This document shows positions 52,601 to 60,989 of a DNA stretch of 64,000 nt, piece after piece. Both the position numbers and the translations under genes were made by a program. This DNA comes from JAJPKK01 sp963702755. GTDB taxonomy: Bacteria; Pseudomonadota; Alphaproteobacteria; Rhizobiales; Xanthobacteraceae. Location: positions 372,001-436,000 of the forward strand of contig CAVPDZ010000007.1 of NCBI GenBank assembly GCA_963702755.1, given 5' to 3'. A model generated the notes under the pieces. It was not told the origin of the DNA and did not search any database. It saw nothing but the letters and a program-made list of their open reading frames with translations. How positions within the stretch are numbered: the first letter of the stretch is position 1; each line of letters opens with the position of its first letter.

Positions 52601-53582
52601 CCATCCCAATATGGACCTGACACGCCGCATCCAGGATGAAGCGGCCGGGACATTCGATTCGCTGTTCCTCGCCGGCAAGGGCGATGCGATGCCGGCGATC
52701 GATGCCCTCGCGCTGTTCTACGATTTCCGCGAGTTGACCCCGATCGGGCGGCGCGGCGACGAGATGATCCGTCACCTGGCCGACCGCCTGGTCTCGGTCG
52801 ACCTGCTGGATCAGGCGTCCGAGCTGTTGCAGCACCAGGTCGACCATCGTCTGCAGGGAGCCGCCCGCGCCCAGGTCGCGGCGCGACTGGCCGTCATTTA
52901 TTTGATGAATCGCAAGCCCGACAAGGCGCTCGCAGTGCTGCGCTCGACACGGACAGCGGACGCGGCCAACGAATTGCGCGGCGAACGCCTGCTCATCGAA
53001 GCGCGCGCACTGTCGGATGTCGGGCGCCATGACGTCGCCATCGAAGTTCTCGGCAATATGAATGGCCGCGAAGCCATTCGCATGCGCTCCGACGCCTACT
53101 GGGCTGCCAAGCGTTGGCGCGAGGCTGCCGAGCAGATCGAGCTGCTCTACGGCGACCGCTGGAAGGACTTCGTTCCGCTGACCGATCTCGAGCGCGCCGA
53201 CGTCCTGCGGGCCGCGGTCGGCTATGCGATCGCCGACGATACGCTGGGACTCGGTCGATTCCGCGAGAAATACGCGCCGAAAATGGCGGATGGTCCGGAC
53301 CGCCGCGCGTTTGAGGTCGCGACCTCACCGCTGGCGGCGAGCGGCCCGGAATTTCGCGACGTGGTGCGGCAGATCGCCTCCGTCGATACGCTCGATGGTT
53401 TCCTGCGGGAAGTGTATGCGCGCTACCCGGAGGTCGGCTCGTTCGGTCAACCGCCGGCGCCGCCGCCCGGCGCACCGCACCCGAGCGCGCAGCTTCGCGG
53501 GGCGCGCATCGACGGCGGGGCAACCGGAAGCATCACGCCTGCGGCGGCCGATGATCCGCCTGAGGCCGTGCCGCCGCCGTGA
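49691..53582 (+). CDS. Large exported AMIN-like/TPR protein (frameshifted)
   Basis: About 1,296 aa. Signal segment (LAIQAALAATLLCAGAIGAQ); beta-rich N-domain (about 30-240) with a Glu/Arg-rich helix (ELARRVKEAERRQRQIRMLA); a Pro-rich linker (about 250-470); a second beta domain (NLKLVFPFSQATAGAVFRRA); and a helical TPR region from about residue 720. An extra base near 51520 separates DPETG from AQLSVITGFVPARG. Comparable proteins in Bradyrhizobium lie near motility genes and may scaffold the cell envelope; that role is inference. ATG 49691 follows GGAAAAAG. Confidence 0.75.
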
Positions 53583-53615
53583 GAGAGGCGTAGATTCGAC
53601 GTCGAACGATCGCCG

Positions 53616-53939
53616 TCAGCGGCCGGCGCTGATTTCGGCCATGGCCTTGGTCATCATCTCTTCCATAGTGCGGCGGATCTGATGGTCCGACTGCGCCACG
53701 CCCTTAGCATCGAAGTCCTGGCGAATCTTGCGAAAGACCTCGTCGCCACCGGGCGTGTTCACGTCGATCGTCACGATATCCTTGGCGTAGGCCTCCGCGG
53801 CCGCTCCGGTGAGGCCAAGCTTCTCGGCGGCCCACTGGCCGACCATCCGGTTGCGCCGTGCGTGTGCCTTGAACCGCACTTCCTCGTCGTGCGCGAACTT
53901 CTTTTCGAAGCCCTCCTCGCGCTTGTCGAAGCTGCTCAT
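53616..53939 (-). CDS. ATP synthase inhibitor zeta subunit (DUF1476)
   Basis: Intact 107-aa protein. The N-terminus MSSFDKREEGFEKKFAHDEE is the inhibitory helix of the alphaproteobacterial F1-ATPase zeta subunit, followed by a four-helix domain (ARRNRMVGQWAAEKLGLTG). It blocks ATP hydrolysis by F1. It diverges from purC, an arrangement conserved in Rhizobiales and good support for the taxonomic call. Confidence 0.93.
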   Translation of the reverse strand: MSSFDKREEGFEKKFAHDEEVRFKAHARRNRMVGQWAAEKLGLTGAAAEAYAKDIVTIDVNTPGGDEVFRKIRQDFDAKGVAQSDHQIRRTMEEMMTKAMAEISAGR

Positions 53940-54228
53940 ATCTGTGCCCCGTGGCTGCGAATAAAAAATCGTATGGTTTCCTTGCGTCGCCTTGCATAAT
54001 GGGTGCCATGCGTCAAGGCAACTCGCTCCATCCCGAACAACGTGGTTGCACGCCCGTGGCGGCACGCTTATCTCAATTGTGCTCAGCGCGGGGTTGGGCT
54101 AGCTTGGCGATGCGGAGAGTTAGGCGCACAGTCCGTCGCGTCGCGCCAAGCATTCGCCGCCGCGGACCTCGATTACCACATGGAGCCACGGCACAATTAT
54201 GGATTTCCTCAAGCCACGGTACACTCCG

Positions 54229-54996
54229 ATGAGCCGACGTCGCCGCATCTATGAAGGCAAGGCGAAGGTTCTTTATGAAGGACCAGAGCCGGGAACTCTC
54301 ATTCAGCACTTCAAGGATGACGCCACTGCCTTCAACGCGAAGAAGCATCAGATCATCGAGGGCAAGGGCGTACTGAACAACCGCATCTCCGAATACGTAT
54401 TCCAGCATCTCAATGACATCGGCGTGCCGACCCATTTCATCCGCCGGCTCAATATGCGTGAGCAGTTGATTCGCGAGGTCGAGATCATTCCGCTCGAGGT
54501 CGTGGTGCGTAACGTGGCGGCCGGCTCGCTGTCGCAGCGCCTCGGGATCGAAGAGGGCACGCAACTGCCGCGTTCGATCATCGAGTTCTATTACAAGAAC
54601 GACGCGCTTGGCGATCCGATGGTGTCGGAAGAGCACGTGACCGCGTTTGGCTGGGCGACGCCCCAGGAGATCGACGACATCATGGCGCTCGCGATCCGCG
54701 TCAACGACTTCCTGTCTGGCCTGTTCCTCGGCGTCGGCATCCGCCTCGTCGACTTCAAGATGGAATGCGGACGGCTGTGGGAAAACGACATGATGCGCAT
54801 CGTCGTTGCCGATGAGATTTCCCCGAACTCATGCAGGCTGTGGGACATCAAGTCGAACGAGAAGCTCGACAAGGACCGTTTCCGCCGCGATCTCGGCGGC
54901 CTCCTCGAGGCCTATACCGAGGTCGCCAAGCGCCTCGGCATCATGAGCGAAGGCGAGCGCCCGCACGGCACCGGCCCGGTCCTGGTGAAGGGCTGA
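54229..54996 (+). CDS. purC: SAICAR synthase PurC
   Basis: Intact 255-aa enzyme of purine synthesis, joining CAIR and aspartate. It starts MSRRRRIYEGKAKVLYEGPE, has the SAICAR signatures LEVVVRNVAAGSLSQRLGIE and LVDFKMECGR, and ends TGPVLVKG. The longer start at 54199 adds no conserved residue. It heads the purC-small ORF-purS-purQ cluster. Confidence 0.96.
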   Translation: MSRRRRIYEGKAKVLYEGPEPGTLIQHFKDDATAFNAKKHQIIEGKGVLNNRISEYVFQHLNDIGVPTHFIRRLNMREQLIREVEIIPLEVVVRNVAAGSLSQRLGIEEGTQLPRSIIEFYYKNDALGDPMVSEEHVTAFGWATPQEIDDIMALAIRVNDFLSGLFLGVGIRLVDFKMECGRLWENDMMRIVVADEISPNSCRLWDIKSNEKLDKDRFRRDLGGLLEAYTEVAKRLGIMSEGERPHGTGPVLVKG

Positions 54997-55012
54997 CCCG
55001 CGGAGCACGGTG

Positions 55013-55141
55013 ATGGGCATACCCGTCATCGATACAGGTCCGATGGATACGATGACGCTTCCCGAACTCGGGACCGCCTTGCCGCTGGCCGAGATTTACC
55101 GCGACATCGACTTTGCGCCGGGCGCGCCCGCAGCATCATGA
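55013..55141 (+). CDS. Possible 42-aa protein between purC and purS
   Basis: ATG 55013 follows GGAG at 55002-55005 and lies 16 bases after purC. The frame encodes MGIPVIDTGPMDTMTLPELG and continues to TGA 55139-55141, which overlaps the purS ATG as ATGA. The tight coupling on both sides argues for translation. The peptide matches no family I know; it could be only a leader that couples purS to purC. Confidence 0.4.
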   Translation: MGIPVIDTGPMDTMTLPELGTALPLAEIYRDIDFAPGAPAAS

Positions 55142-55377
55142 AAGCGCGCGTCACGGTCACACTCAAATCCGGGATCCTCGACCCGCAAGGCAAAGCGATC
55201 GAGGGAGCGCTCAAATCACTCGGCATTGCCGGCGTGGCAAGCGTTCGCCAGGGCAAGGTGTTCGACATCGAAATCGTGGACGGCGACCGTGCCGGCGTCG
55301 AGGCGCGCCTCAAGGCCGCGGCCGAGAAGCTCCTGGCGAACACGGTGATCGAGAATTATCGTATCGAGGTGTTGTAG
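55138..55377 (+). CDS. purS: FGAM synthase subunit PurS
   Basis: Intact 79-aa small subunit of the PurSLQ complex. It forms a dimer that bridges PurL and PurQ. The sequence MKARVTVTLKSGILDPQGKA and GVASVRQGKVFDIEI is typical. It is followed after 55 bases by purQ. Confidence 0.94.
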   Translation: MKARVTVTLKSGILDPQGKAIEGALKSLGIAGVASVRQGKVFDIEIVDGDRAGVEARLKAAAEKLLANTVIENYRIEVL

Positions 55378-55432
55378 CTGGCGCGGCAGTTGTGAGGCGC
55401 ATGCGAACCGCATCTGGAGACTGTCGAACAGC

Positions 55433-56136
55433 ATGAAGGCCGCCGTTATTGTCTTTCCGGGCATTAATCGCGAGCGCGACATGGCGCGTACGCTGCGCCT
55501 GGTGTCCGGGCGCGATCCAGTCATGGTGTGGCACGCCGAAACTGCGTTGCCCCCCGGTACCGATCTCGCGGTGGTGCCGGGCGGTTTTTCCTACGGCGAT
55601 TATCTGCGCTGCGGCGCGATCGCGGCCCGCGCGCCGATCATGGACGCGGTGCGGGCTTTTGCAGCGAAAGGCGGCCTCGTGCTCGGCGTCTGCAACGGCT
55701 TCCAGATCCTGTGCGAGGCAGGCCTCCTGCCGGGAGTGCTGATGCGCAACGCCGCGCCTGAAGTTCATCTGCCGCGATGTCTATCTGCGGGTCGAACGGT
55801 CCGACACGCCATTCACGCAAGGCTACAACGCCGGCCAGGTGATCCGCGTGCCGGTCGCCCACGGCGAGGGCAATTTCATCGCCGCCGCGGACACGCTCGC
55901 GCGCATCGAGGGCGAGGGTAGGGTGCTGTTCCGCTACACTTCGCCCGACGGCACGCTCGCGCCGCGAATACAACATCAACGGCGCCACCAACGCGATCGC
56001 CGGCATCGTCAACGACGGCGGCAACGTGCTCGGGATGATGCCGCATCCGGAAAACCACGTCGAAGCCACCATCGGCTGCACCGACGGCCGTGGCCTTTTC
56101 GCCGGGCTCGTCGCGCACCTGAACCGCGCGGCATGA
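55433..56136 (+). CDS. purQ: FGAM synthase glutaminase subunit PurQ (two frameshifts)
   Basis: About 233 aa; supplies ammonia from glutamine to PurL. The catalytic Cys is in GLVLGVCNGFQILCEAGLLP, and the C-terminal His-Glu pair in MMPHPENHVEATIG. One extra C near 55752 breaks LMRNA from RLKFICRDV, and another near 55965 breaks SPDGTLAP from EYNINGATNAIAG. With both removed the length and motifs are standard. purL is not in the window. Confidence 0.93.
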
Positions 56137-56164
56137 ACGCGCGCGACGGGGTTATGCTCACGAC

Positions 56165-57184
56165 ATGACTGGCCGCAACGCTGCTGATCTCCGGTTCATC
56201 GATGTTCACCACCATGTGGTGCTTCCGGAATACCAGGCGGCGCTGGTGCGCTCCGGTGCCGCCGATCCGTCGCGGCCGTTCCGCCGGAACGATCCCGCCT
56301 CGGTAGTATGCGAAAAGCTGGCAGAGATCGGCGTCGACGCCGCCGTGCTCAATCCGCTGTCGGTTGCCGGCGTGCATCACGGCGATGACGCCAACGCGCG
56401 CTATCTGACGCGTTCCGTCAACGAGGCGCTCGCGTCATTCGTCGCCGCGGCACCCAAGAAACTGGGCTTCTTCGCGACCCTGCCGTTTCCGGATGTGGAT
56501 GGCGCGCTCGACGAGATGTCGCGAGCCCTCGACACGCTCGGCGCCGACGGGATCATCCTGCTTTCCAACCAGAACAGTGTTTATGTCGGCGATCGTCGGC
56601 TTGATCCGCTCTACGCCGAGCTCGACCGGCGCGGCGCCATCGTTTTCATCCACCCAACCATCCCGCCCTACGTGCCGGACCACCTCGATCTCAAGCTATG
56701 GCCGGCCTACATCGAATATGCCTTCGATACGACGCGGGTCGCCGCGAACCTCATCTATCTCGAAGTGCTGCGTAGTTTCCCGAACATCCGATGGATTCTT
56801 GCCCACGCCGGCGGCGCGTTTCCGTTCCTGTCGACCCGCGTGCGGCTGATGGAGGAGCTGGAAACCAAGGGCCGCATGCCGCCGTTCGCGTCCTCAGGCT
56901 TCGGCAAGCCGTTTCACGAGCGCATGCCCGAAGGCGTCGGTCCCTATCTCGACAAGTTCTATTACGACACTGCGTTATCCGGCGGCACCGCACCGATGGC
57001 GGCGCTCACCGCGCTCGCTCCGATCGAGCGAATTTTTTACGGCAGCGATTGGCCGTACGTCGAGCGTGCCTTCGTGATCGAACAGAATGAGGCGCTCGTC
57101 AGCATGTCGCATTTCGCCGGCGAAAAATTTGCAGCGATGGAACGCGGCAACGCCATGAAGATGTTTCCTCGATTTGCTCCTTAG
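56165..57184 (+). CDS. Amidohydrolase-2 family (ACMSD-like) protein
   Basis: Intact 339-aa TIM-barrel enzyme. The metal-binding motif is FIDVHHHVVLPEYQ, with further His at IHPTIPPY and LAHAGGAFPF and an Asp at YGSDWPYVERA. Family members decarboxylate or hydrolyse aromatic and related carboxylates. A cupin gene follows at once, overlapping or 16 bases away, so the two may serve one pathway. It starts 28 bases after purQ. Confidence 0.85.
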   Translation: MTGRNAADLRFIDVHHHVVLPEYQAALVRSGAADPSRPFRRNDPASVVCEKLAEIGVDAAVLNPLSVAGVHHGDDANARYLTRSVNEALASFVAAAPKKLGFFATLPFPDVDGALDEMSRALDTLGADGIILLSNQNSVYVGDRRLDPLYAELDRRGAIVFIHPTIPPYVPDHLDLKLWPAYIEYAFDTTRVAANLIYLEVLRSFPNIRWILAHAGGAFPFLSTRVRLMEELETKGRMPPFASSGFGKPFHERMPEGVGPYLDKFYYDTALSGGTAPMAALTALAPIERIFYGSDWPYVERAFVIEQNEALVSMSHFAGEKFAAMERGNAMKMFPRFAP

Positions 57185-57200
57185 CGGGAAGCCGATTCCG

Positions 57201-57524
57201 ATGATGACCGGCAATGTGTTCGCCGATGTCCCACAAGCATTGCAGGACGAGCAAATCGTCGAACTTCTCGCGACGCCGAACATCCGGATCGAACGGATCG
57301 TCTCAACCGGTCAGGCCAGCCCGCCGGACTTTTGGTACGATCAAAATTCGGCCGAATGGGTGATCCTGCTGGCGGGATCCGCCGGCCTGCTGTTCGAAGG
57401 CGAGACCGCGCCGCGCGCGCTTGCGCCGGGCAGCTACGTCCGCATCGACAAGCATGTGCGCCATCGGGTGGCGTGGACGGACGCGACGGTGCCGACCGTC
57501 TGGTTAGCGATTCATTACCAATAA
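57201..57524 (+). CDS. Small cupin protein
   Basis: 107 aa. One cupin barrel with SAEWVILLAGSAGLLFEG and PGSYVRIDKHVRHRVAW; the first motif lacks the usual HxH pair (DFWYDQNSAEW), so metal binding may be changed or absent. It is a common short family in Proteobacteria without known activity. ATG 57201 or the next ATG is preferred to the frame's earlier TTG-type start inside the amidohydrolase gene. Confidence 0.75.
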   Translation: MMTGNVFADVPQALQDEQIVELLATPNIRIERIVSTGQASPPDFWYDQNSAEWVILLAGSAGLLFEGETAPRALAPGSYVRIDKHVRHRVAWTDATVPTVWLAIHYQ

Positions 57525-57536
57525 AGTCGTGCTTGT

Positions 57537-57779
57537 TTAGCGTCGCCAGGAATACCGGTGCGGATACCGATGGATCGGACGCCCATAGCGGTACGCGTAC
57601 CCCGGGGCGACATAGCGGTAGCTCTGATAGGCGTAGCTCCGTTCCATCTCCCTCTGCGCATCGCCCTGCATTTGCGGCATCATCACGTAATTGCCCGGCG
57701 ACGCGGCAAAGCTCGGCGACGACAGTGCAACAGCGCCGGCCGCGAGCGTGAGCAGCAAAATCCTGGCTTTCATCGTCAT
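57537..57779 (-). CDS. Small exported Tyr/Arg-rich protein
   Basis: 80 aa. A clear signal peptide (ILLLTLAAGAVALSSPSFAA) is followed by a mature part of about 54 residues rich in Tyr and Arg (YRYVAPGYAYRYGRPIHRY). The composition resembles the His/Gly/Tyr-rich protein at 2.6 kb. Function unknown. AGGAGA precedes the ATG. Confidence 0.7.
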   Translation of the reverse strand: MTMKARILLLTLAAGAVALSSPSFAASPGNYVMMPQMQGDAQREMERSYAYQSYRYVAPGYAYRYGRPIHRYPHRYSWRR

Positions 57780-57895
57780 CTCCTCATGGTCCGATCACGA
57801 AAAATACGCGACACGATCGAACGAAACGCCGCCGGTCGCCTCCCGTTTCAGCCGCCGGGGCGCGACGAAGGCGCGCATGCTGCGGCCGCCGCGAG

Positions 57896-58327
57896 TCAGC
57901 GCCAGTAGCGAGCGGGCATTTGGTCCGCCGGCACGATCATCTTGCCGATCGGCCACAGCGCGAGCCCCGCGAGCTTGAGGTGAGCCCACGCGAAGGGGAT
58001 GCCGATGATGGTGATGGCGAGCGCGATTGCCGTCAGCAGGTGCCCCAGCGCCAGCCACCAGCCGGCAAGCAAGAACCAGATCAGGTTGCCGATCACGCCG
58101 AACGCACCGGTGCCGACATCGTCGACGCCGGTGTAATCGACGCGTGACACCGCTTTCTGGCCGAACGGCAGCAACGTATAGACGGCGATATTGAAGGCAG
58201 CCCGCGCCCACGGCAGGCCGATGATGGTGATCGCCATGATGATGCCGGCGATGACCCAGCCGGCCGCCATCCAGAAGCCGCCGAACAGGATCCACAGCAC
58301 GTTGAGGAGGAAGGACATAGCGGACAT
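57896..58327 (-). CDS. YccF-domain inner membrane protein
   Basis: 143 aa with two YccF repeats: LLNVLWILFGGFWMAAGWVI with AITIIGLPWARAAFNIAVY, and GNLIWFLLAGWWLALGHLLT with AITIIGIPFAWAHLKLAGLA. The doubled layout is normal for the family, whose function is not known. Start ATG 58327 (MSAMSFLLN) is preferred to the frame's earlier codon. Confidence 0.87.
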   Translation of the reverse strand: MSAMSFLLNVLWILFGGFWMAAGWVIAGIIMAITIIGLPWARAAFNIAVYTLLPFGQKAVSRVDYTGVDDVGTGAFGVIGNLIWFLLAGWWLALGHLLTAIALAITIIGIPFAWAHLKLAGLALWPIGKMIVPADQMPARYWR

Positions 58328-58483
58328 CGGTTTTCTCCCGCGCACGGATCAGGCGCACGATGGCGCCGCGTCCGAAAGGGTCGCCGCTGAGACTTAAGCA
58401 CTCGGTGGCGCGGTCGCCAGTTCCCGCAATCGTGAATGAGCCGCGCGAGACCCCTCCGCTATGGCTCGGATCCGACGTGTTTT

Positions 58484-59425
58484 TTATGATCTGGCGGTTG
58501 GCTCGCCCGCCGGCTCGGCCACTTGCATCAGCTTCGCCAATCCTTCGGACGTGGCGAGCGGCGGCTTCCAGCCGAGGCTCATCAGTCCCGTAGGCTCGGC
58601 GACGAGCGAACCCGACAGACGTTCGTAGATTTCGTCCCGGCGGGCCGTGTGAAGGAGCAGTTCAAGGAGCGCTGCAGGAAGCGGAAAGACGTTCGCCCGG
58701 CGCCCGAGCCCACTGCGCATGGCGGCGATCATTTGCGCCACCGTCAGGGCCTGTGGATCGGCGGCGATGAGCGCGCGCCGCAGCGTTCCCGGCGCGGCAA
58801 GCACGGTCTCGATTGCAGCCGACAGGTTTTCGAGTGAGAGCAGCGAGCGGCGAGCGGCGAGGCTCGCGAGCGGCAACGGCAGCGGCGATCGCGCGAGCCG
58901 CACCAGTTGCGCCATGTTGCCTTTGACGCCGGGTCCGTAGATCAACACCGCTCGCAGCGCCACCCAATCGAGATCAAGCTCGGCAAGGCCGTGCTCGGCG
59001 GCGAGCTTCGATTTCCCATACGCGTCGGTCGGCTGCGGTTCGTCAAATTCGGTCTGGACTTTATCGGCCGCGGGTCCGCACTGGGCGCGGATCGAGGACA
59101 GAAAGATGAAGCGCTTGGCGCCGGCGCGCTTCGCCGCGCGGGCAAGCCCGATGGTCGCCTCGGTGTTGAGTATCCGGTAGTCGTCCTCGGGAACGCCGGA
59201 CATCGCGTGAGCAATGCCGGCAGAATGAATGACCGCGTCAACGCCCTCGAGCGCGGCCGACATGTTTTGCGGTCGAGCGAGATCGCCGATGACGGCGCTT
59301 CCGGTCAGCATCGGCATCGACGCAGGCCGGCGCAGTAGCACCCGAAGGCGGTAGCCACGCTTCGGCATCTCCTGCACCAAGTACCGCCCGATGAAACCGG
59401 TAGCTCCGGTGAGCGCGATCAGCAT
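58484..59425 (-). CDS. NAD-dependent epimerase/dehydratase (extended SDR)
   Basis: Intact 313-aa Rossmann protein. The nucleotide motif is ALTGATGFIGRYLVQEM; the catalytic Ser is near FIFLSSIRAQCG and the YxxxK in DAYGKSKLAAEHGLAE. Members act on nucleotide sugars or quinone-like substrates; without surface-sugar genes nearby the substrate is open. Confidence 0.88.
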   Translation of the reverse strand: MLIALTGATGFIGRYLVQEMPKRGYRLRVLLRRPASMPMLTGSAVIGDLARPQNMSAALEGVDAVIHSAGIAHAMSGVPEDDYRILNTEATIGLARAAKRAGAKRFIFLSSIRAQCGPAADKVQTEFDEPQPTDAYGKSKLAAEHGLAELDLDWVALRAVLIYGPGVKGNMAQLVRLARSPLPLPLASLAARRSLLSLENLSAAIETVLAAPGTLRRALIAADPQALTVAQMIAAMRSGLGRRANVFPLPAALLELLLHTARRDEIYERLSGSLVAEPTGLMSLGWKPPLATSEGLAKLMQVAEPAGEPTARS

Positions 59426-59573
59426 GGCCTTCCTGCCCGGCGTTTGGTTTCGCCGTCCTCGTCGGGAACATTCGTTCGAAGAATACCCGATTTCGCGATT
59501 GGAGGAGTTGGGAGCCAGGGAACTCGGTAGCCGGGCGAAACGCTTTTACGCTGCTCCGCTACAAGCGGAGCCC

Positions 59574-59957
59574 TCAGGCGACGCAACGGCCGGCGATTTG
59601 GCCCAAAGCTGGATCGACGTACGGAGATGCCACCGGCTCGCAGGCGTTGAGGACAGGCTCGGCCTTGAACATCGGAAGGCGGTCGGCTTTGCGCACGCGG
59701 TTGACGGCGACGTCACCACTAGATTGGCTCTGTGCGCTTGCTCGAATGAACTTCAAGCCCGCTTCGCGAAGCTTCTCATTTATCGACGGCTCGAATGTCC
59801 CGCGCCATGCCGCGTGGGCGAATGCCTGATCGAAATCGATCTTCGTTTCATAGCTTGGTGTGGTCGCCCAATCGGCGCGGTATGACCAGGCCATGGTCGA
59901 CCCGATCAAAATGCTGATCGCAGTTGCGAGTGCGAGCGAAACTTGCTTTGTCAGCAT
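59574..59957 (-). CDS. Small exported protein of unknown function
   Basis: 127 aa. Signal peptide MLTKQVSLALATAISILIGS, cut near the TMAWS segment, then a soluble domain with two Cys near the end (VLNACEPVAS; GQIAGRCVA), perhaps one disulfide. I do not recognise the family. ATG 59957 gives the signal peptide without the basic upstream extension. Confidence 0.6.
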   Translation of the reverse strand: MLTKQVSLALATAISILIGSTMAWSYRADWATTPSYETKIDFDQAFAHAAWRGTFEPSINEKLREAGLKFIRASAQSQSSGDVAVNRVRKADRLPMFKAEPVLNACEPVASPYVDPALGQIAGRCVA

Positions 59958-60158
59958 GACCGACCCCCTACGTGCTTGATGACGTATCAATAGGCCGATC
60001 TAGGTGGTCGAAAAATTCAGATATTGTGCTTACGCTCTTGCCCATAAGGGAAACTACGTAATCGGTGGGCGCCCGCGGGACCTCGTGGTAATTTGACGGT
60101 GCCGGAAAGCGAGTTCCATCGCGGAGAGTGAGCGCAACTCTGTCAGGGAGAATTCCTG

Positions 60159-60956
60159 ATGACCGAGTTGACCGTTACCCGGCGCGGCATGATCGGCGGC
60201 ATCGCGACGGCGGCCGCTTCAGGTGACATTGCTGCGCACGCGCAATCGAGGCCGAAGACATTCGTGCTCATCCACGGCGCCTGGCACGGCGGCTGGTGCT
60301 GGCGGCGCGTGGCCGACATTTTGGAGCAGAAGGGCCACAAAGTATTCGCGCCGACACTGACCGGGCTTGGCGAGCGCTCGCACCTGTTGAGCAAGTCGGT
60401 CAATCTCCACACCCACATCGCCGACATCGTCAATGTCTTCAAATGGGAAGACATCAAAGACGCGTGTCTGTGCGTCCATTCCTATGCCGGCTGGCCCGGC
60501 TCGGTGGCACTTGAACAGATCGGCCACCGGGTGTCCTCGATCGTGTGGCTTGACGCCTTCAAGCCGGAAAACGGCGAGCACCAGCTCGACGAACGGTCAC
60601 CCTCGGCAATGCGCAACACCGCCCTGTCCGCGGTTGAACACGACAACGGACGGCCGCCGCCGAAGTCGGCCGTGTTCAAGGTCAACGAACGCGATCAGGC
60701 TTGGGTTGATTCAAAGCTCACGCCGCAGCCCACCGGGCTGCAGGTTCGCCCCGTCATCCTCACCGGTGCGCGCGAGAGGGTAGCGAAGAAGACCTATATC
60801 CGCGCCTCGATCTTTCCGAGCCGGTCGTTCGACCGGGCGCTCGCGGAGTGCAAAGCCGACAAGACGTGGCGCGCGTTCGAGACCACGACGGCCGGTCACG
60901 ACGTCATGGTCGATGCCCCGGAATGGCTCGCGGATATTCTGCTGCGGATGTCGTGA
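60159..60956 (+). CDS. Exported alpha/beta-hydrolase (esterase-like)
   Basis: 265 aa. A possible Tat leader (TRRGMIGGIATAAASGDIAA) precedes the hydrolase fold: oxyanion region FVLIHGAWHGGWCWRRV, nucleophile Ser in LCVHSYAGWPGSVAL, and the late His in TTAGHDVMVDAPEWLADIL. It resembles plant methylesterase/hydroxynitrile-lyase-like hydrolases common in rhizobia. The substrate is not known. Confidence 0.85.
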   Translation: MTELTVTRRGMIGGIATAAASGDIAAHAQSRPKTFVLIHGAWHGGWCWRRVADILEQKGHKVFAPTLTGLGERSHLLSKSVNLHTHIADIVNVFKWEDIKDACLCVHSYAGWPGSVALEQIGHRVSSIVWLDAFKPENGEHQLDERSPSAMRNTALSAVEHDNGRPPPKSAVFKVNERDQAWVDSKLTPQPTGLQVRPVILTGARERVAKKTYIRASIFPSRSFDRALAECKADKTWRAFETTTAGHDVMVDAPEWLADILLRMS

Positions 60957-60989
60957 GCGCGTGGCCGTGGCGCTGCGGCCTCGGCGTCG

